Source: Jeotgalicoccus aerolatus
GTDB taxonomy: Bacteria; Bacillota; Bacilli; Staphylococcales; Salinicoccaceae
DNA length: 64,000 bases
Direction: 5' to 3'
NCBI RefSeq assembly: GCF_014635205.1
Contig: NZ_BMCN01000002.1
Span: 1 to 64,000 of the forward strand
Position 1 is the first letter of the stretch; the number at the start of each line of letters is the position of its first letter. The notes beneath the pieces were generated by a model, which was not told the DNA's origin, ran no database searches, and saw only the letters and a list, made by a program, of their open reading frames with translations. Position numbers and translations under genes: made by a program. Positions 44,417-51,916 of the stretch are shown here, one piece after another.

Positions 44417-45575
44417 TACGATTATTATTGGCGCCGGCCCAGCTGGATTATCTGCTGCTAAAGTGCTCCAGGACAATCAAAGAGTACTGGTAATTGATGA
44501 ATATTACCATGCCGGCGGCCGGCTGCTTGGACAGCTCTACGAAGAGAAAAAAGGGAAATGGTGGAACGGATTAAAAATTGCAAAAGAATTAATTTTGGAA
44601 ACTGAAAAGAAAAGTGAGATTCTAATCAATACTTCTGTATACGATGTAGAATACAACAATAACTATACTGTACATACTACTGCAGGGGTGTTTGAAGCCT
44701 CTCACTTAATTATTGCAACTGGGGCCAGAGAAAAATCTACACCTTTACCAGGCTGGGATCTTCCCGGAGTTATGACAGTAGGCGCTGCTCAGATACTAAC
44801 GAACTTTAATCGGGTAAAACCCGGAAATAAAGGAATTATAATCGGCATTAATCCATTATCTATGGTCATTGCAATGGAACTTGGATATGCGTATATTGAG
44901 GTTGCTAAAATCTGTATGCCGCAAAGAAATATTATAAATACAAAATCACCAAAAGATGCATTTGAAACACTGCTTTCATTAGGCAGCTCTGCCCCATCGA
45001 AATTTATTTCTGCAGGAGTAGCAGTCGCTGATAAAGTGAAACCTTTACACCAAACTGCATTAAAATTATTTCCTTCTTCAGGAATCAAAGCATTAGGTTT
45101 ACCTATTTCAATTAAAGAACAGGTTGTTAGTATTAATGGAACTGAGAAAGTTGAATCTGTTACAGTTCAAAAAACTGATTCAGAAGGTATTCCTATTCCA
45201 AAGACTAAATATGATATAGATTGTGATTTCGTCTGTATTTCAGATGGACTCGCACCACTCAGTGAAATTGGTTCTCTGTTGAATTTAAAACATGTCTATA
45301 TGGAGTCGTTAGGTGGCTATGTACCGCTCCATAGTAAAAACATGCAGACAGAATTACCAAACTTATATGTGGCAGGTAACGTTACAGGTATTGAAAATGC
45401 AAAAATCGCGATGCTTCAAGGAAGAGCTGCTGCTTTTAACATATTAGGATATAAAGGAAGATTGTCTGATACATTACGACACATTAATGATGAAAGAAAA
45501 AATGCAAAAGTAAAATTCCATGCAGATTTGATAGCCGGACGTGAAATACTTGAGAATATGTGGCAATCACAATAA
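44409..45575 (+). CDS. FAD-dependent dehydrogenase subunit, HcnB type
   Basis: This 388-residue flavoprotein has DTIIIGAGPAGLSAAKVL (FAD site) and IATGAREKSTPLPGWDLPGVMTVGAAQ, the signature of HcnB/OoxA alpha subunits. GGYVPLHSKNMQTELPNLYVAGNVTGIENA is the C-terminal FAD contact. AAGGAGGG before ATG at 44409 sets the start. Together with the two small iron-sulfur proteins and the DadA-type subunit it should make a membrane-near D-hydroxyproline dehydrogenase that feeds the quinone pool. Confidence 0.87.
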   Translation: MFDTIIIGAGPAGLSAAKVLQDNQRVLVIDEYYHAGGRLLGQLYEEKKGKWWNGLKIAKELILETEKKSEILINTSVYDVEYNNNYTVHTTAGVFEASHLIIATGAREKSTPLPGWDLPGVMTVGAAQILTNFNRVKPGNKGIIIGINPLSMVIAMELGYAYIEVAKICMPQRNIINTKSPKDAFETLLSLGSSAPSKFISAGVAVADKVKPLHQTALKLFPSSGIKALGLPISIKEQVVSINGTEKVESVTVQKTDSEGIPIPKTKYDIDCDFVCISDGLAPLSEIGSLLNLKHVYMESLGGYVPLHSKNMQTELPNLYVAGNVTGIENAKIAMLQGRAAAFNILGYKGRLSDTLRHINDERKNAKVKFHADLIAGREILENMWQSQ

Positions 45576-45582
45576 TAGAGAG

Positions 45583-45625
45583 GTTCATTCCGTCTGGAGT
45601 GAACTTCTTTATTTTTAATTTTACT
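45583..45625 (+). terminator. Intrinsic terminator after the dehydrogenase operon
   Basis: The stem GGTTCATTCC/GGAGTGAACT (45586-45608) is followed by a T-rich tract. Confidence 0.7.
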
Positions 45626-45629
45626 TTTT

Positions 45630-45647
45630 GTAAAGAATTATATAATT
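45630..45647 (+). promoter_or_regulatory. Shared 18-bp element upstream of rpoN
   Basis: GTAAAGAATTATATAATT is identical to 42339-42356. It contains a -10-like TATAAT (45641-45646), but the -35 is weaker here. It lies 63 bp before the rpoN start codon. Confidence 0.5.
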
Positions 45648-45709
45648 TATTAATATATATAATCCGTATGGTAGTATAGCTGTAAGTAAAATATTAGAGG
45701 ATTGATATA

Positions 45710-46909
45710 ATGATTAAGCTGGAAAACATTATTACCAACGACCTAAATATCACTTTAAATAGTTTTTTATATAATTCTATCAGTTTATTTAAATATAGTT
45801 CAGACGAATTAAATGACTATATTATAAATACATGCCGTGACAATCCATTAATCTATATTGATGAGGATAAAATTCCTCTTACTGTTTTATCATACAGAAA
45901 CGAAATTAAATCCGATGATATTCTATCAGAAATACTGCAACATTTTAATTGCTTTCTTTTAGAGAAAGATCAATTAACGATGAAATATATAATATATTCG
46001 TTAAACTCCAAGGGATTTTTGGAAGCGGATACAAAAGAAATTTGTTCAATAATGCATACTACCGAAAATAACGTCGAACATTTGATTAATCTTCTCCAAA
46101 ATTATGAGAATAGAGGTATAGGATGTAAAAACATTGTTAACTTCTTATCTTTTCAGTTAAAACATAAAAAAATTTATAACAATTATTTATTTTCAATTTT
46201 TATATCTCATATGGATGATATTCAAAAACAGAATTATTCATTTTTGAAATCTATTGATGTGAACGAAACAGATTTTTTATCATATGTGGATTTAATTAAA
46301 AATTCCTGCGAATTATTTCCAGTTAATGGTGAAGATACGTCATATCTAACTCCAGAAGCATCGATTTTATTAGATGATAATAATAACTTTGTTATTCAGG
46401 TTCATGATTACTTATTAGAATCCGTGACGTTTGAGCCCATTAACCTAACTACAGCTGAGAATTCATTCACTCGTAAAATGGAAAGCTATAAAAACGACTA
46501 TGAAGAACTAGTATCGATATTAAATGCTCGAAAAGTCTATCTGGCAGATATACTAACAATTATCGCAAATATACAAACTGATTATCTGATGGGGAATACA
46601 TCGTTCTTAAATACTTTAGATCAAAATATGCTGGCAGAGTATACATCACTCAGTCCTGCTACAATAAGCCGATTGCTGTATAACAAATTTATCGCGACAC
46701 CAAGGGGCATTTATCCAATTAAATCTTTATTGTCAAAAAAATGTTATAAAAACACTTCAGTCAGTTATGTAATGTACCTCATTAAAAATTTAGATGACTT
46801 CGAAAATATACCCGACAACAAGATTTCAGCAATGTTGAATGAACAAGGAATTTCAATCTCCAGACGTACCGTCAATAAATATAAAAATCAATTGCTTGGA
46901 AAAATTTAA
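45710..46909 (+). CDS. rpoN: RNA polymerase sigma-54 factor
   Basis: A 399-residue sigma factor of the RpoN family. Region I is divergent and poor in glutamine (NSFLYNSISLFKYSSDELND, then CRDNPLI), the core-binding part is in the middle, SLSPATISRLLYNKFIATPRGIYPIKSLLS matches the region III helix-turn-helix part, and the RpoN box reads SRRTVNKYK (384-392) against consensus ARRTVAKYR. Staphylococcus has no sigma-54, so its presence beside a sigma-54 activator and sigma-54-like promoters is unusual. It is about 60 residues shorter than many RpoN proteins and AT-rich. Confidence 0.9.
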   Translation: MIKLENIITNDLNITLNSFLYNSISLFKYSSDELNDYIINTCRDNPLIYIDEDKIPLTVLSYRNEIKSDDILSEILQHFNCFLLEKDQLTMKYIIYSLNSKGFLEADTKEICSIMHTTENNVEHLINLLQNYENRGIGCKNIVNFLSFQLKHKKIYNNYLFSIFISHMDDIQKQNYSFLKSIDVNETDFLSYVDLIKNSCELFPVNGEDTSYLTPEASILLDDNNNFVIQVHDYLLESVTFEPINLTTAENSFTRKMESYKNDYEELVSILNARKVYLADILTIIANIQTDYLMGNTSFLNTLDQNMLAEYTSLSPATISRLLYNKFIATPRGIYPIKSLLSKKCYKNTSVSYVMYLIKNLDDFENIPDNKISAMLNEQGISISRRTVNKYKNQLLGKI

Positions 46910-46920
46910 TATAAATAAAA

Positions 46921-46957
46921 AAGAAGCATAAAATCTTAAAGATTTTATGCTTCTTTA
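46921..46957. terminator. Bidirectional terminator between rpoN and the deaminase gene
   Basis: A long palindrome, 46921-46937 with 46939-46955, is flanked by A and T runs between the convergent genes. Confidence 0.85.
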
Positions 46958-46961
46958 TAAA

Positions 46962-47843
46962 TTAATCTAGTTTTTCCATTAGTTTTTTCAAATTATTCAC
47001 TTCGTCATCCGTTAAACCTAATCTTGGTTTACGTGATGGTCCTCCATTTAATCCTTTTAAATCCATAGCCTTCTTAACGATTTGTACGTATTTCCCTGAG
47101 TCCTCGAGGAATTCACAAAGAGGCAGTAAGTCTTTATTTAATTTTCTGGCCGCTTCATATTCTCCCGCTTTAACATGTTCATATAGTTTCTGTGCACTCT
47201 TTGGTGCAATATTCGCTGCAACCGAAACCCATCCAGTTGCTCCCTGCACAAATGATTCATATGCTAGATCATCAGAACCACAGAAGAATACAAAATCAGT
47301 ATTATTAATAATTGCTCTTACTTTACGAATATCACCGCTCGATTCTTTAATGTATTGGACTTTATCCAGTTCTTTATCGATTTTATAAATAGTTTCATTC
47401 TCTAAATTCACATTGGCTGTAAATGGGTTGTTGTACATCATAATTGGTAATGAAACGCTGTCATTGACATCTTTAAACTGTTCAAATGCCTCTTCTTCAG
47501 TCGGTGTCTGGTAGTAAGAATTAATCAACAGCAAACCATCCGCATTATTATCTTCTGCAATTTTTGCGTACTCTAGTACTTTACTCGTTCTTTCATCTGC
47601 AATACCTACCAGTAGTTGAGTCTCTGAGTCTTTCACCATTTCACCCACGAGCTCAACGATTTTCTGTTTTTCATCATCGTCTAATGAAGCAAATTCTCCT
47701 GTACTACCAACAATAATAATGCCTGGTACTTTCAGATCCAAATAGTACTGCACATTTTCTTTCATGCCATCATAATTTACTGAATAATCCTCGTTCATTG
47801 GTGTGATTAATACTGGAAATGCGCCTTCAAATGTTTTAGTCAT
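46962..47843 (-). CDS. DapA-family pyrroline-4-hydroxy-2-carboxylate deaminase (probable)
   Basis: A 293-residue TIM-barrel lyase. The Schiff-base Lys is in VQYIKESSGD, the catalytic Tyr in IMMYNNPF and the GSTGE substrate loop in IIVGSTGEFASL. True DapA is ruled out by context: the gene lies in a hydroxyproline cluster, where a DapA relative deaminates pyrroline-4-hydroxy-2-carboxylate to 2-oxoglutarate semialdehyde. The next enzyme, a semialdehyde dehydrogenase, is encoded upstream in the same direction. Confidence 0.85.
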   Translation of the reverse strand: MTKTFEGAFPVLITPMNEDYSVNYDGMKENVQYYLDLKVPGIIIVGSTGEFASLDDDEKQKIVELVGEMVKDSETQLLVGIADERTSKVLEYAKIAEDNNADGLLLINSYYQTPTEEEAFEQFKDVNDSVSLPIMMYNNPFTANVNLENETIYKIDKELDKVQYIKESSGDIRKVRAIINNTDFVFFCGSDDLAYESFVQGATGWVSVAANIAPKSAQKLYEHVKAGEYEAARKLNKDLLPLCEFLEDSGKYVQIVKKAMDLKGLNGGPSRKPRLGLTDDEVNNLKKLMEKLD

Positions 47844-47861
47844 AATAATTTTCCCCTTTTG

Positions 47862-47880
47862 TTTTTACTGTGTGTGAAAT
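47862..47880 (-). promoter_or_regulatory. Operator-like site upstream of the deaminase gene
   Basis: On the plus strand TTTTTACTGTGTGTGAAAT matches 16 of 19 bases of the site at 50053-50071, upstream of the dehydrogenase gene. It is a likely site for the XRE-cupin regulator between these genes. Confidence 0.5.
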
Positions 47881-47893
47881 TTTAATTTATAGA

Positions 47894-47931
47894 ATAAGCA
47901 TTCTTATAATATTGATTAAAAGAATGCTTAT
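47894..47931 (-). repeat. Perfect 12-bp inverted repeat between regulator and deaminase genes
   Basis: ATAAGCATTCTT (47894-47905) and AAGAATGCTTAT (47920-47931) flank a 14-base loop, just after the regulator stop codon. No clear T run follows, so it may be a weak terminator, an mRNA-processing hairpin or an operator. Confidence 0.6.
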
Positions 47932-47935
47932 AAAG

Positions 47936-48466
47936 TTATTTTTTTGATGATGATACTAATAATATTTTTGTCACTTCATTGGTGCCGTTGTACCAGTGAT
48001 GTGCAATTGATGAGTCGATATGAATAGATTCATTTTCATAGAGTGTTTCTTTTCTGCCATCCAGTTCAACTTCCAACTGACCAGTCAGTACATACACAAA
48101 TTCCTGTCCGGCGTGCTGGTATGGCACTTGCTGAGATTCATTAGATTTTAATTCAATGATTGCCGGTATGAAATCAGGATGTGATATTTGTCCAGCAAGA
48201 CTTGTATATGAAAATACTTCACTGTTGATTCCTTCCTGAATTACCTGTTTCTTAACATTCGAATTACTGTTTCCGAAGAAGAAATTGACATCGACTTCTA
48301 AAGCATCAGCTATTTTATTTAAAGATGTGAATGTTAATGTGCGTAGGCCTCTCTCGATTTGTGATAGAAAACTAATCGACAAATCACTCCGGTCACTGAG
48401 TTCTTGAAGTGTCATCTTTTTACTTTTTCTAACTTTTCTCAGTTCACTGCCAAATGAATCTTTCAT
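47936..48466 (-). CDS. XRE-family regulator with cupin domain
   Basis: A 176-residue repressor or activator. The N-terminal helix-turn-helix has MTLQELSDRSDLSISFLSQIERG; the C-terminal cupin has HAGQEFVYVLTGQLEVELDG. It lies 24 bp after the aldehyde dehydrogenase gene and before the deaminase gene, so it probably controls this sub-operon, perhaps in response to a pathway intermediate. It is unlike the azl regulator in sequence beyond the shared layout. Confidence 0.88.
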   Translation of the reverse strand: MKDSFGSELRKVRKSKKMTLQELSDRSDLSISFLSQIERGLRTLTFTSLNKIADALEVDVNFFFGNSNSNVKKQVIQEGINSEVFSYTSLAGQISHPDFIPAIIELKSNESQQVPYQHAGQEFVYVLTGQLEVELDGRKETLYENESIHIDSSIAHHWYNGTNEVTKILLVSSSKK

Positions 48467-48490
48467 ATCTTAACTCTATCCTCTCGTTTT

Positions 48491-49978
48491 CTAATCTACT
48501 TTGTGGTTAACAAATACACTTTTCACTTCAACGTAATTAGAAATGCCGTATTCGCCGCCCATTTCTCTGCCTATACCTGATTTTTTATAACCGCCGAATG
48601 GCATTGTTTCCAGTTCAAGACCAAAGTCATTTACCCAGACAGTCCCAGCTTGTAATTTACTCGCTATATGATGGCCTTTCCTGATACTTTCTGTCCATAC
48701 ACTTGCAGCTAGTCCATACTCACTGTCGTTTGCACGTTTGATAACTTCTTCTACTTCGTCAAAAACAAATACTGACATTACAGGTCCGAAAATCTCTTCT
48801 CTCGCTATCGTCATGTCGTCTTTTACATCAGCAAAAATTGTTGGTTCTACAAAATAACCTTTGTCCCCTTTCCGTGAACCACCCACAAGTAATCTTGCGC
48901 CTTCTTCTTTACCTTTCTCAATATAACCAAGGACCGTATTTAACTGTTTTTCAGAAACTAACGGACCATATTCAGTGTTATTATCGAGTCCTGGTCCAAC
49001 AACCGCCTTACCAGCTTTTTCTTTTAAAGCTTCAAGAACATCGTCGTAAATTTTGCGCTGCACGTAAATACGTGTTGTAGCACTGCAGTTTTGACCTGAG
49101 TTATACATAGTTCCATCAAAAATACCATCGAGTGCTGTATCAAGATCGGCATCTTCTAAAACTACTGCCGGTGACTTTCCACCAAGTTCTAAAGTAATAC
49201 TTTTAATATCATCTGCAGCATTTTTCATAATTGAACTGCCGGTTTTAGTTGATCCAGTAAAGGCAACTTTGTCGACATCCTTATGAGTAACCAACGCATT
49301 TCCCGCAACACTTCCTGATCCTGGAACGACATTGACAACACCATCCGGAAATCCTGCTTCTTTAAATAATTTTGCTGCATATAGTAATGAAAGTGGTGTT
49401 TCTGAAGCCGGTTTAATTACTATCGTACAGCCCGCAGCAAGTGCTGCTCCCATTTTCCAACCTGCCATTGCCAGCGGGTAGTTCCACGGTATAATCTGAC
49501 CGACAACACCTACGGGTTCATGCACTGTATATGTTAAATAACCCTTCAATACATTTGTAGTCTGTCCCGAAATTTTAGTCGCCCAACCTGAGTAATACCT
49601 GAAATGCTGAATTGTTCCATCAATATCATCTTCCAATGCCTGCATATAAGGTTTGCCGTTATCCAATGCTTCGAGCTGTGCCAGTTCTTCACGATGCTCC
49701 TCCAGTAAGTCTGCAAATTTGTAAATAATATGTGAACGTTCTGCCGCTTCCATCTTTGTCCACTCACCATTATCAAATGCTTCCCTTGCAGCTTGTACAG
49801 CCTTATCGATATCAGATTCATCAGCTTCTGAAACTTTAGCTATAAGTTCTTCTGTTGCCGGATTTAATACATCGAATGTTTTCCCGTTTTTTGCTGGTAT
49901 ATAACTGCCGTTAATATACAATCCTTTATCTCCGTCTAAGAATTCCTGAACGCGCGACTTCAATGTTTCAATTGCCAT
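48491..49978 (-). CDS. Aldehyde dehydrogenase, probable 2-oxoglutarate semialdehyde dehydrogenase
   Basis: A 495-residue NAD(P)-dependent ALDH. VAFTGSTKTGSSIM binds the nucleotide, LELGGKSPAVV holds the general-base Glu, and NSGQNCSATTRIYV holds the catalytic Cys. The start is the ATG of MAIETLK with GGGGG upstream; the longer frame is unlikely. By context it oxidises 2-oxoglutarate semialdehyde to 2-oxoglutarate, the last step of hydroxyproline breakdown. By sequence alone a betaine-aldehyde-like role could not be excluded. Confidence 0.87.
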   Translation of the reverse strand: MAIETLKSRVQEFLDGDKGLYINGSYIPAKNGKTFDVLNPATEELIAKVSEADESDIDKAVQAAREAFDNGEWTKMEAAERSHIIYKFADLLEEHREELAQLEALDNGKPYMQALEDDIDGTIQHFRYYSGWATKISGQTTNVLKGYLTYTVHEPVGVVGQIIPWNYPLAMAGWKMGAALAAGCTIVIKPASETPLSLLYAAKLFKEAGFPDGVVNVVPGSGSVAGNALVTHKDVDKVAFTGSTKTGSSIMKNAADDIKSITLELGGKSPAVVLEDADLDTALDGIFDGTMYNSGQNCSATTRIYVQRKIYDDVLEALKEKAGKAVVGPGLDNNTEYGPLVSEKQLNTVLGYIEKGKEEGARLLVGGSRKGDKGYFVEPTIFADVKDDMTIAREEIFGPVMSVFVFDEVEEVIKRANDSEYGLAASVWTESIRKGHHIASKLQAGTVWVNDFGLELETMPFGGYKKSGIGREMGGEYGISNYVEVKSVFVNHKVD

Positions 49979-50052
49979 GTGAAAATTATCCCCCTTTAAT
50001 AGTTTGATTCTTACGACAATTCTAATATTATATCTAATAAAAATCAAATATT

Positions 50053-50071
50053 TTTTCACTCTGTGTGAAAA
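50053..50071 (-). promoter_or_regulatory. Operator-like imperfect palindrome upstream of the aldehyde dehydrogenase gene
   Basis: The plus strand reads TTTTCACTCTGTGTGAAAA, an imperfect palindrome (TTTCAC/GTGAAA). A near copy lies at 47862-47880. A minus-strand TATAAT lies about 25 bp further downstream, so the site is placed as a promoter-upstream operator. Confidence 0.5.
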
Positions 50072-50079
50072 AAATGGAT

Positions 50080-50122
50080 AAAAAAACTGCACAAACCAAA
50101 TATAATTCGGTTCATGCAGTAT
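50080..50122 (-). terminator. Intrinsic terminator after rpsN2
   Basis: The stem ACTGCACAAACC (50086-50097) with GGTTCATGCAGT (50109-50120) is followed by six T on the minus strand. Confidence 0.85.
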
Positions 50123-50130
50123 TTAAAATT

Positions 50131-50400
50131 TTACCAGCTGGCCTTTTTCACACCTGGAATCTGGCCTTTGTGTGCAAGCTCTCTGAACTTAATACGTGAC
50201 AGCCCAAAGTCTCTGATGACACCTCTCGGACGACCTGTCAGCTGACATCTGTTTGTCAGTCTCGTCGGCGATGAGTCTCTCGGAAGTTTTCTAAGTCCCT
50301 CATAATCACCATTCGCCTTCATTTCAGCTCTCAGCGTTTTATATTGTTCAACCATTGATTGTCTCTTCATTTCTTTAACAACTTTTGATTTTTTGGCCAT
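50131..50400 (-). CDS. rpsN: 30S ribosomal protein S14, zinc-independent paralogue
   Basis: An 89-residue ribosomal protein. The C-terminal core [39 protein letters not shown] is complete, but the CXXC zinc ribbon of the usual Firmicutes S14 is absent. This is the long, zinc-free form that replaces the zinc-binding protein when zinc is low, thereby freeing zinc. A Zur box lies upstream, which fits. Confidence 0.95.
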   Translation of the reverse strand: MAKKSKVVKEMKRQSMVEQYKTLRAEMKANGDYEGLRKLPRDSSPTRLTNRCQLTGRPRGVIRDFGLSRIKFRELAHKGQIPGVKKASW

Positions 50401-50420
50401 TTCAACCCTCCTTATATTAT

Positions 50421-50441
50421 AAATCGTAACAATTACGCTTT
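50421..50441 (-). promoter_or_regulatory. Zur box upstream of rpsN2
   Basis: The plus strand has AAATCGTAAC followed by A and ATTACGCTTT, matching the 21-bp Bacillus/Staphylococcus Zur consensus (AAATCGTAAT-N-ATTACGATTT) in all but about two positions. It lies 20 bp before the rpsN ribosome site, where Zur-Zn would repress. Confidence 0.82.
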
Positions 50442-50482
50442 ATAATATAACACAGCCTATCTATGACCTCAACAAAATTGTT

Positions 50483-50830
50483 TTAACGTAATATTTTCTC
50501 CATTTTTTTACCCTTAGCCAGCTCATCGATCATTTTATCCATGTAACGGATTTCCTGCATCAACGGCTCTTCGATATCTTCGACTCTGACACCGCATATG
50601 ACACCTTTCACTTCACGGCGTGCAGGGTTTAATTCAGGTGCCTGATCAAAAAATTCTTCAAAGTTTACTTCTTTCTCGATTTGAGCTTGCAGTGCCTCAT
50701 CAGAATAACCTGTCAGCCAGCGGATAATCTCATCGACTTCTTCCTTAGTCCGATCTTTTCTTTCTACTTTTTTTATATAGAGCGGATATACTTTGCTGAA
50801 ACTCATCTTATAAATTTTATGCTCTGCCAT
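50483..50830 (-). CDS. DUF2200 family protein
   Basis: A 115-residue cytoplasmic protein with the DUF2200 pattern [35 protein letters not shown] and [37 protein letters not shown]. The function is unknown. The start is the ATG after AGGAG, two codons inside the longest frame. Single gene. Confidence 0.87.
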   Translation of the reverse strand: MAEHKIYKMSFSKVYPLYIKKVERKDRTKEEVDEIIRWLTGYSDEALQAQIEKEVNFEEFFDQAPELNPARREVKGVICGVRVEDIEEPLMQEIRYMDKMIDELAKGKKMEKILR

Positions 50831-50893
50831 AATCATTCTCCTCTTAAATAGTCATTCGATGACATTTTTCACTTTTTCATTTATAATAATATA

Positions 50894-50907
50894 CGAACAT
50901 ACGTTTG
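50894..50907 (+). promoter_or_regulatory. LexA-type SOS box
   Basis: CGAACATACGTTTG matches the Gram-positive SOS consensus CGAAC-N4-GTTCG with one change. It lies 18 bp before the SAP-domain gene start codon and overlaps the expected transcription start, after a TATAAT (50882-50887). Confidence 0.62.
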
Positions 50908-50924
50908 TACAGGGTGTGATATTA

Positions 50925-51818
50925 ATGACTTGGGAAGCTGAAGAAGTACTGTTCCTGCATTTCATTAACGGTAAAACTAAACAGCAGGCTATCCAATATG
51001 ATTTCTGGGAAACTGAATATCACCGTAAACCTCTGGACCTTTTAAAGCAGCTGACTGCAAAGGGTGCTATTCATCAGTCGGACGATCTTTCTTTTACCCT
51101 GACGCAGTTTACAGTTCCTATTATAAAAGACTTGCTGAAAAAAGCAGGACTTAAAGTCTCAGGAAATAAAATAGATTTAATAGAACGGGTCAAAGCGCAC
51201 CGGGAATTTATCGATTTGTCACATTTGAATATGGAGAGCGTATATACAGTTGATGAATCATTAGAAACTTTTTTGCACGATACCATATTTTTAAACTATA
51301 TCAGCCTGCACGGTCCCGTCACAATTGATGATGCGTATTCATATTACCTTCGGCACCAGGATTTAAACGCATCCGAGCTGATTATCGCCCTTCATGAAAG
51401 GCGTATTGAAGAGAGTCTTTTGCAATCCAACAAGTATGAAGCAGTAAAATGTCATCACCTGCTGTCTGAATATTACATCAGCGAATTACATGATAATGAT
51501 AAAAGTCTGTATCACCTGAATCATTTCAGTATGCTGATTGTTCTCGAGTCCATTCAAAGATTTCAGCAGCTGAATCCTGCTGAAAAAAAAGATACTTTCT
51601 TTAATATTGATAATTACACAATAGAGAAATACCGCAATATGTTAATCATGAAACAATTAGACATTAATATGCTGTACAGCATATTTTTAGAACACTCGGT
51701 ACAGCTGCCCTACAGTGAAGAAGAGACTCTTCTCGCTGTTCAATTTATTATCCGCTGTATTATCGGCAGTGAATCTGCAGAAGAAAAGCTGATAGATGAT
51801 TTAGCCGCATTAGACTAA
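50925..51818 (+). CDS. SAP-domain protein, probable DNA-binding
   Basis: A 297-residue protein. Residues about 62-98 form a SAP motif (TVPIIKDLLKKAGLKVSGNK and IDLIERV), a small DNA/RNA-binding helix pair. The rest is helical and unrecognised, with many acidic residues. I moved the start to the ATG at 50925, after AGGGTG. A LexA-type box upstream suggests induction by DNA damage. The exact function is unknown. Confidence 0.75.
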   Translation: MTWEAEEVLFLHFINGKTKQQAIQYDFWETEYHRKPLDLLKQLTAKGAIHQSDDLSFTLTQFTVPIIKDLLKKAGLKVSGNKIDLIERVKAHREFIDLSHLNMESVYTVDESLETFLHDTIFLNYISLHGPVTIDDAYSYYLRHQDLNASELIIALHERRIEESLLQSNKYEAVKCHHLLSEYYISELHDNDKSLYHLNHFSMLIVLESIQRFQQLNPAEKKDTFFNIDNYTIEKYRNMLIMKQLDINMLYSIFLEHSVQLPYSEEETLLAVQFIIRCIIGSESAEEKLIDDLAALD

Positions 51819-51916
51819 AGTCTGATTGTTTCGAATTCTAAGCAGTCTAGCGAGGAATTTTTTTAATTTTGTGTTGCTTTTGAATAAGAAAGAAATTTAT
51901 TAAGGAGTGTTAATTC

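Noticed and set aside
46962-47843. dapA of lysine biosynthesis
   Set aside because: The fold is the same, but no lysine gene is near and the neighbours complete a hydroxyproline pathway that needs a DapA-like deaminase.
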